A stretch of DNA of 6,500 nt. Source: Thermoplasmata archaeon (GTDB lineage: Archaea > Thermoplasmatota > Thermoplasmata > Halarchaeoplasmatales > Halarchaeoplasmataceae). The notes under the pieces were generated by a model, which made no database searches, was not told where the DNA came from, and saw only the letters and a program-made list of their open reading frames with translations. The stretch covers positions 1-6,500 of the forward strand of contig JAFDTZ010000115.1 of NCBI GenBank assembly GCA_019594305.1, in the 5' to 3' direction. Made by a program: the position numbers and the translations under genes. Position 1 is the first letter of the stretch; the number at the start of each line of letters is the position of its first letter. This document shows positions 5,716 to 6,500 of the stretch, one piece after another.

Positions 5716-6147
5716 ATGCGCATATACATATCAATGGCCGGAAGAAATCCAAGATTGGCCCTTAATGGTCTATGGGCTGTGCTCAAAGAAGGTATATTCG
5801 ATCCGGAGATAGTAGTAATTCTATCTCCGGATGTGAATGTTGCTGAAGAACTCGAGAAGAGCATGCAGAGGCTGCTAGGTTCTTACGGTTTTGACACCGA
5901 TATTATGAAAATAGAGACCCATTTAAATGCCTACGAAGTCACTGAGAAAGATGACGAAGTATCTCTCGATATAACCGGCGGCGACAAAGCATCTGTAGCT
6001 AGACTCCTCCTTCACGGAGATGCTTCCCACTACAAACACATTTTTTACCTGCACACCGAAGAAAAAGCCCATGCATCAACGCCTTATCCTCTCATGGACC
6101 GGCGTAAAACCAAGCTTCAGGACCTTATTAATGAGGAGGTGAAGTGA
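5716..6147 (+). CDS. Stand-alone CARF-like Rossmann protein
   Basis: The 143-residue product resembles CARF (CRISPR-associated Rossmann fold) ligand-sensing domains. It begins with strand MRIYISMAG (1-9) and N11-P12 followed by a helix, the place of the GN/NP loop near the CARF ligand pocket. A second strand IVVILSPD (32-39) leads into an amphipathic helix with EELEKS. The most telling block is V82-S-L-D-I-T-G-G-D-K91, close to the DxTGGTK motif that contacts cyclic oligoadenylate in CARF proteins. A final strand HIFYLHTEE and a basic tail follow. No effector domain (HEPN, nuclease) is attached, so it could be a ring nuclease or a sensor acting through the next gene. I chose ATG 5716 because a TATA element lies 29 nt upstream; a TTG at 5656 would enclose that promoter. 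The family call rests on motif reading only. Confidence 0.62.
   Translation: MRIYISMAGRNPRLALNGLWAVLKEGIFDPEIVVILSPDVNVAEELEKSMQRLLGSYGFDTDIMKIETHLNAYEVTEKDDEVSLDITGGDKASVARLLLHGDASHYKHIFYLHTEEKAHASTPYPLMDRRKTKLQDLINEEVK
5801..5832 (+). repeat. Perfect 12-bp inverted repeat (hairpin) inside the CARF-like gene
   Basis: ATCCGGAGATAG (5801-5812) and CTATCTCCGGAT (5821-5832) are exact reverse complements with an 8-nt loop. The structure lies about 85 nt into the coding region and encodes residues around F28-P38, including strand IVVILSP. In RNA it would be a stable stem-loop. Codon choice could have avoided much of this pairing, so it may be selected, but chance cannot be excluded. Confidence 0.75.
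6135..6142 (+). promoter_or_regulatory. Full-consensus Shine-Dalgarno site for the 3' truncated gene
   Basis: GGAGGTGA lies within the last codons of the CARF-like gene, as in the fd-ggr junction. It shows that the following gene is translationally coupled. The only in-frame candidate at normal spacing is CTG at 6149 (6 nt); GTG at 6158 is 15 nt away. Confidence 0.7.
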
Positions 6148-6157
6148 TCTGGACGAG

Positions 6158-6500
6158 GTGTTGAAGAAAGGGGAATTGATGCTGATACTTAACAATGCCT
6201 ACAGAGAGGGGATCGAAGAAATCACTGTAGAAGAACCTTACTTCAAGAAGAAGATGCTCGCGATAGATTTGGGGAGCGATCCTATGCTTGTTACCCTTTC
6301 ATCAAAGAATGATTTTCAGCACCCGTCGAACCTGAACAATTACTGGGATGCCGCCGACATACCGGGATTCTATGATTACAAGGATTGTCTAATATCCTCG
6401 GGACTGGTAGAGTACAGCAATTGGTGGGATTTTGTTGAATGGATAGGTTTTCTTCGCAGGAACCAAAGTGACCCAACCCTTTCCAGTAGGACGATATATC
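6158..6500 (+). CDS. Unrecognised protein, 3' truncated by window edge, coupled to the CARF-like gene
   Basis: The frame is open from 6143 to the end of the window, giving at least 114 residues from the GTG. The visible part begins MLKKGELMLILNNAYREG and contains PYFKKKMLAIDLGSDPMLVTL, an HPSNLNNYWDAADIPGFYDYKD stretch and a Trp-rich block N-W-W-D-F-V-E-W-I-G-F-L-R-R. There are no signal peptide or membrane segments. I cannot assign a family with confidence. The arrangement vaguely recalls archaeal proteins with a long N-terminal extension before a PIN nuclease domain, but no catalytic acidic residues of that fold are in view. The preceding Shine-Dalgarno site and the close CARF-like neighbour suggest the two products act together. 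The start is uncertain: CTG 6149, GTG 6158, TTG 6161 and ATG 6179 are all in frame. Confidence 0.7.
   Translation, partial: MLKKGELMLILNNAYREGIEEITVEEPYFKKKMLAIDLGSDPMLVTLSSKNDFQHPSNLNNYWDAADIPGFYDYKDCLISSGLVEYSNWWDFVEWIGFLRRNQSDPTLSSRTIY

Noticed and set aside
6291..6476. Minus-strand open frame of 61 codons near the window end
   Set aside because: It is antisense to the open frame that follows the CARF-like gene, which has a strong Shine-Dalgarno site and protein-like composition.
1..6500. CRISPR array, tRNA, rRNA or insertion sequence
   Set aside because: No regularly spaced direct repeats, no tRNA-like cloverleaf or rRNA stretch, and no transposase motifs were seen on either strand by reading.

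Overview
The window is archaeal, most likely euryarchaeal in the broad sense (a Thermoplasmata-like or methanogen-related lineage would fit; rank below phylum cannot be read from it). The evidence is a tetraether lipid synthase, a digeranylgeranylglycerophospholipid reductase, an MptE-type pterin pyrophosphokinase, a TrmB-family regulator, TATA-box promoters placed about 24-29 nt before start codons, and GGAGGTGA Shine-Dalgarno sites on internal operon genes. The sequence is gene-dense, has no intergenic gap above 100 bp, and contains no tRNA, rRNA, insertion sequence or CRISPR array that I can see.

Layout. Positions 1-1021 (+): a small three-helix membrane protein with an HELGH motif and a poly-acidic tail, followed by mptE. 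Positions 1018-2090 (-): cutA and, upstream of it, a TrmB-like regulator; cutA and mptE converge and share a single CTAG as both stop codons. Positions 2091-2141: a compact divergent promoter with a 7-bp-arm inverted repeat and a palindromic TATA element able to serve both directions. Positions 2142-5659 (+): a tight unit of tetraether synthase (tes), a 58-residue 2[4Fe-4S] ferredoxin, geranylgeranyl reductase (ggr) and a macrodomain protein. Positions 5682-6500 (+): a new TATA element, a 143-residue CARF-like Rossmann protein, and the start of an unrecognised protein that runs off the window.

How it fits together. GGR saturates the isoprenoid chains of archaeal diether lipids using low-potential electrons. 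Tes then joins two saturated chains end to end by radical SAM chemistry, which also consumes reducing equivalents. The ferredoxin between them is a plausible shared electron carrier. The cluster therefore reads as a membrane-spanning lipid (GDGT) maturation module, and the divergent TrmB-like protein with the operator beside its own start is the obvious candidate regulator. The 3' end is different in flavour: a macrodomain (ADP-ribose binding) and a CARF-like domain (family ligands are cyclic oligonucleotides), with no CRISPR array in view, suggest a nucleotide-signal response locus whose putative effector is cut off by the window edge.
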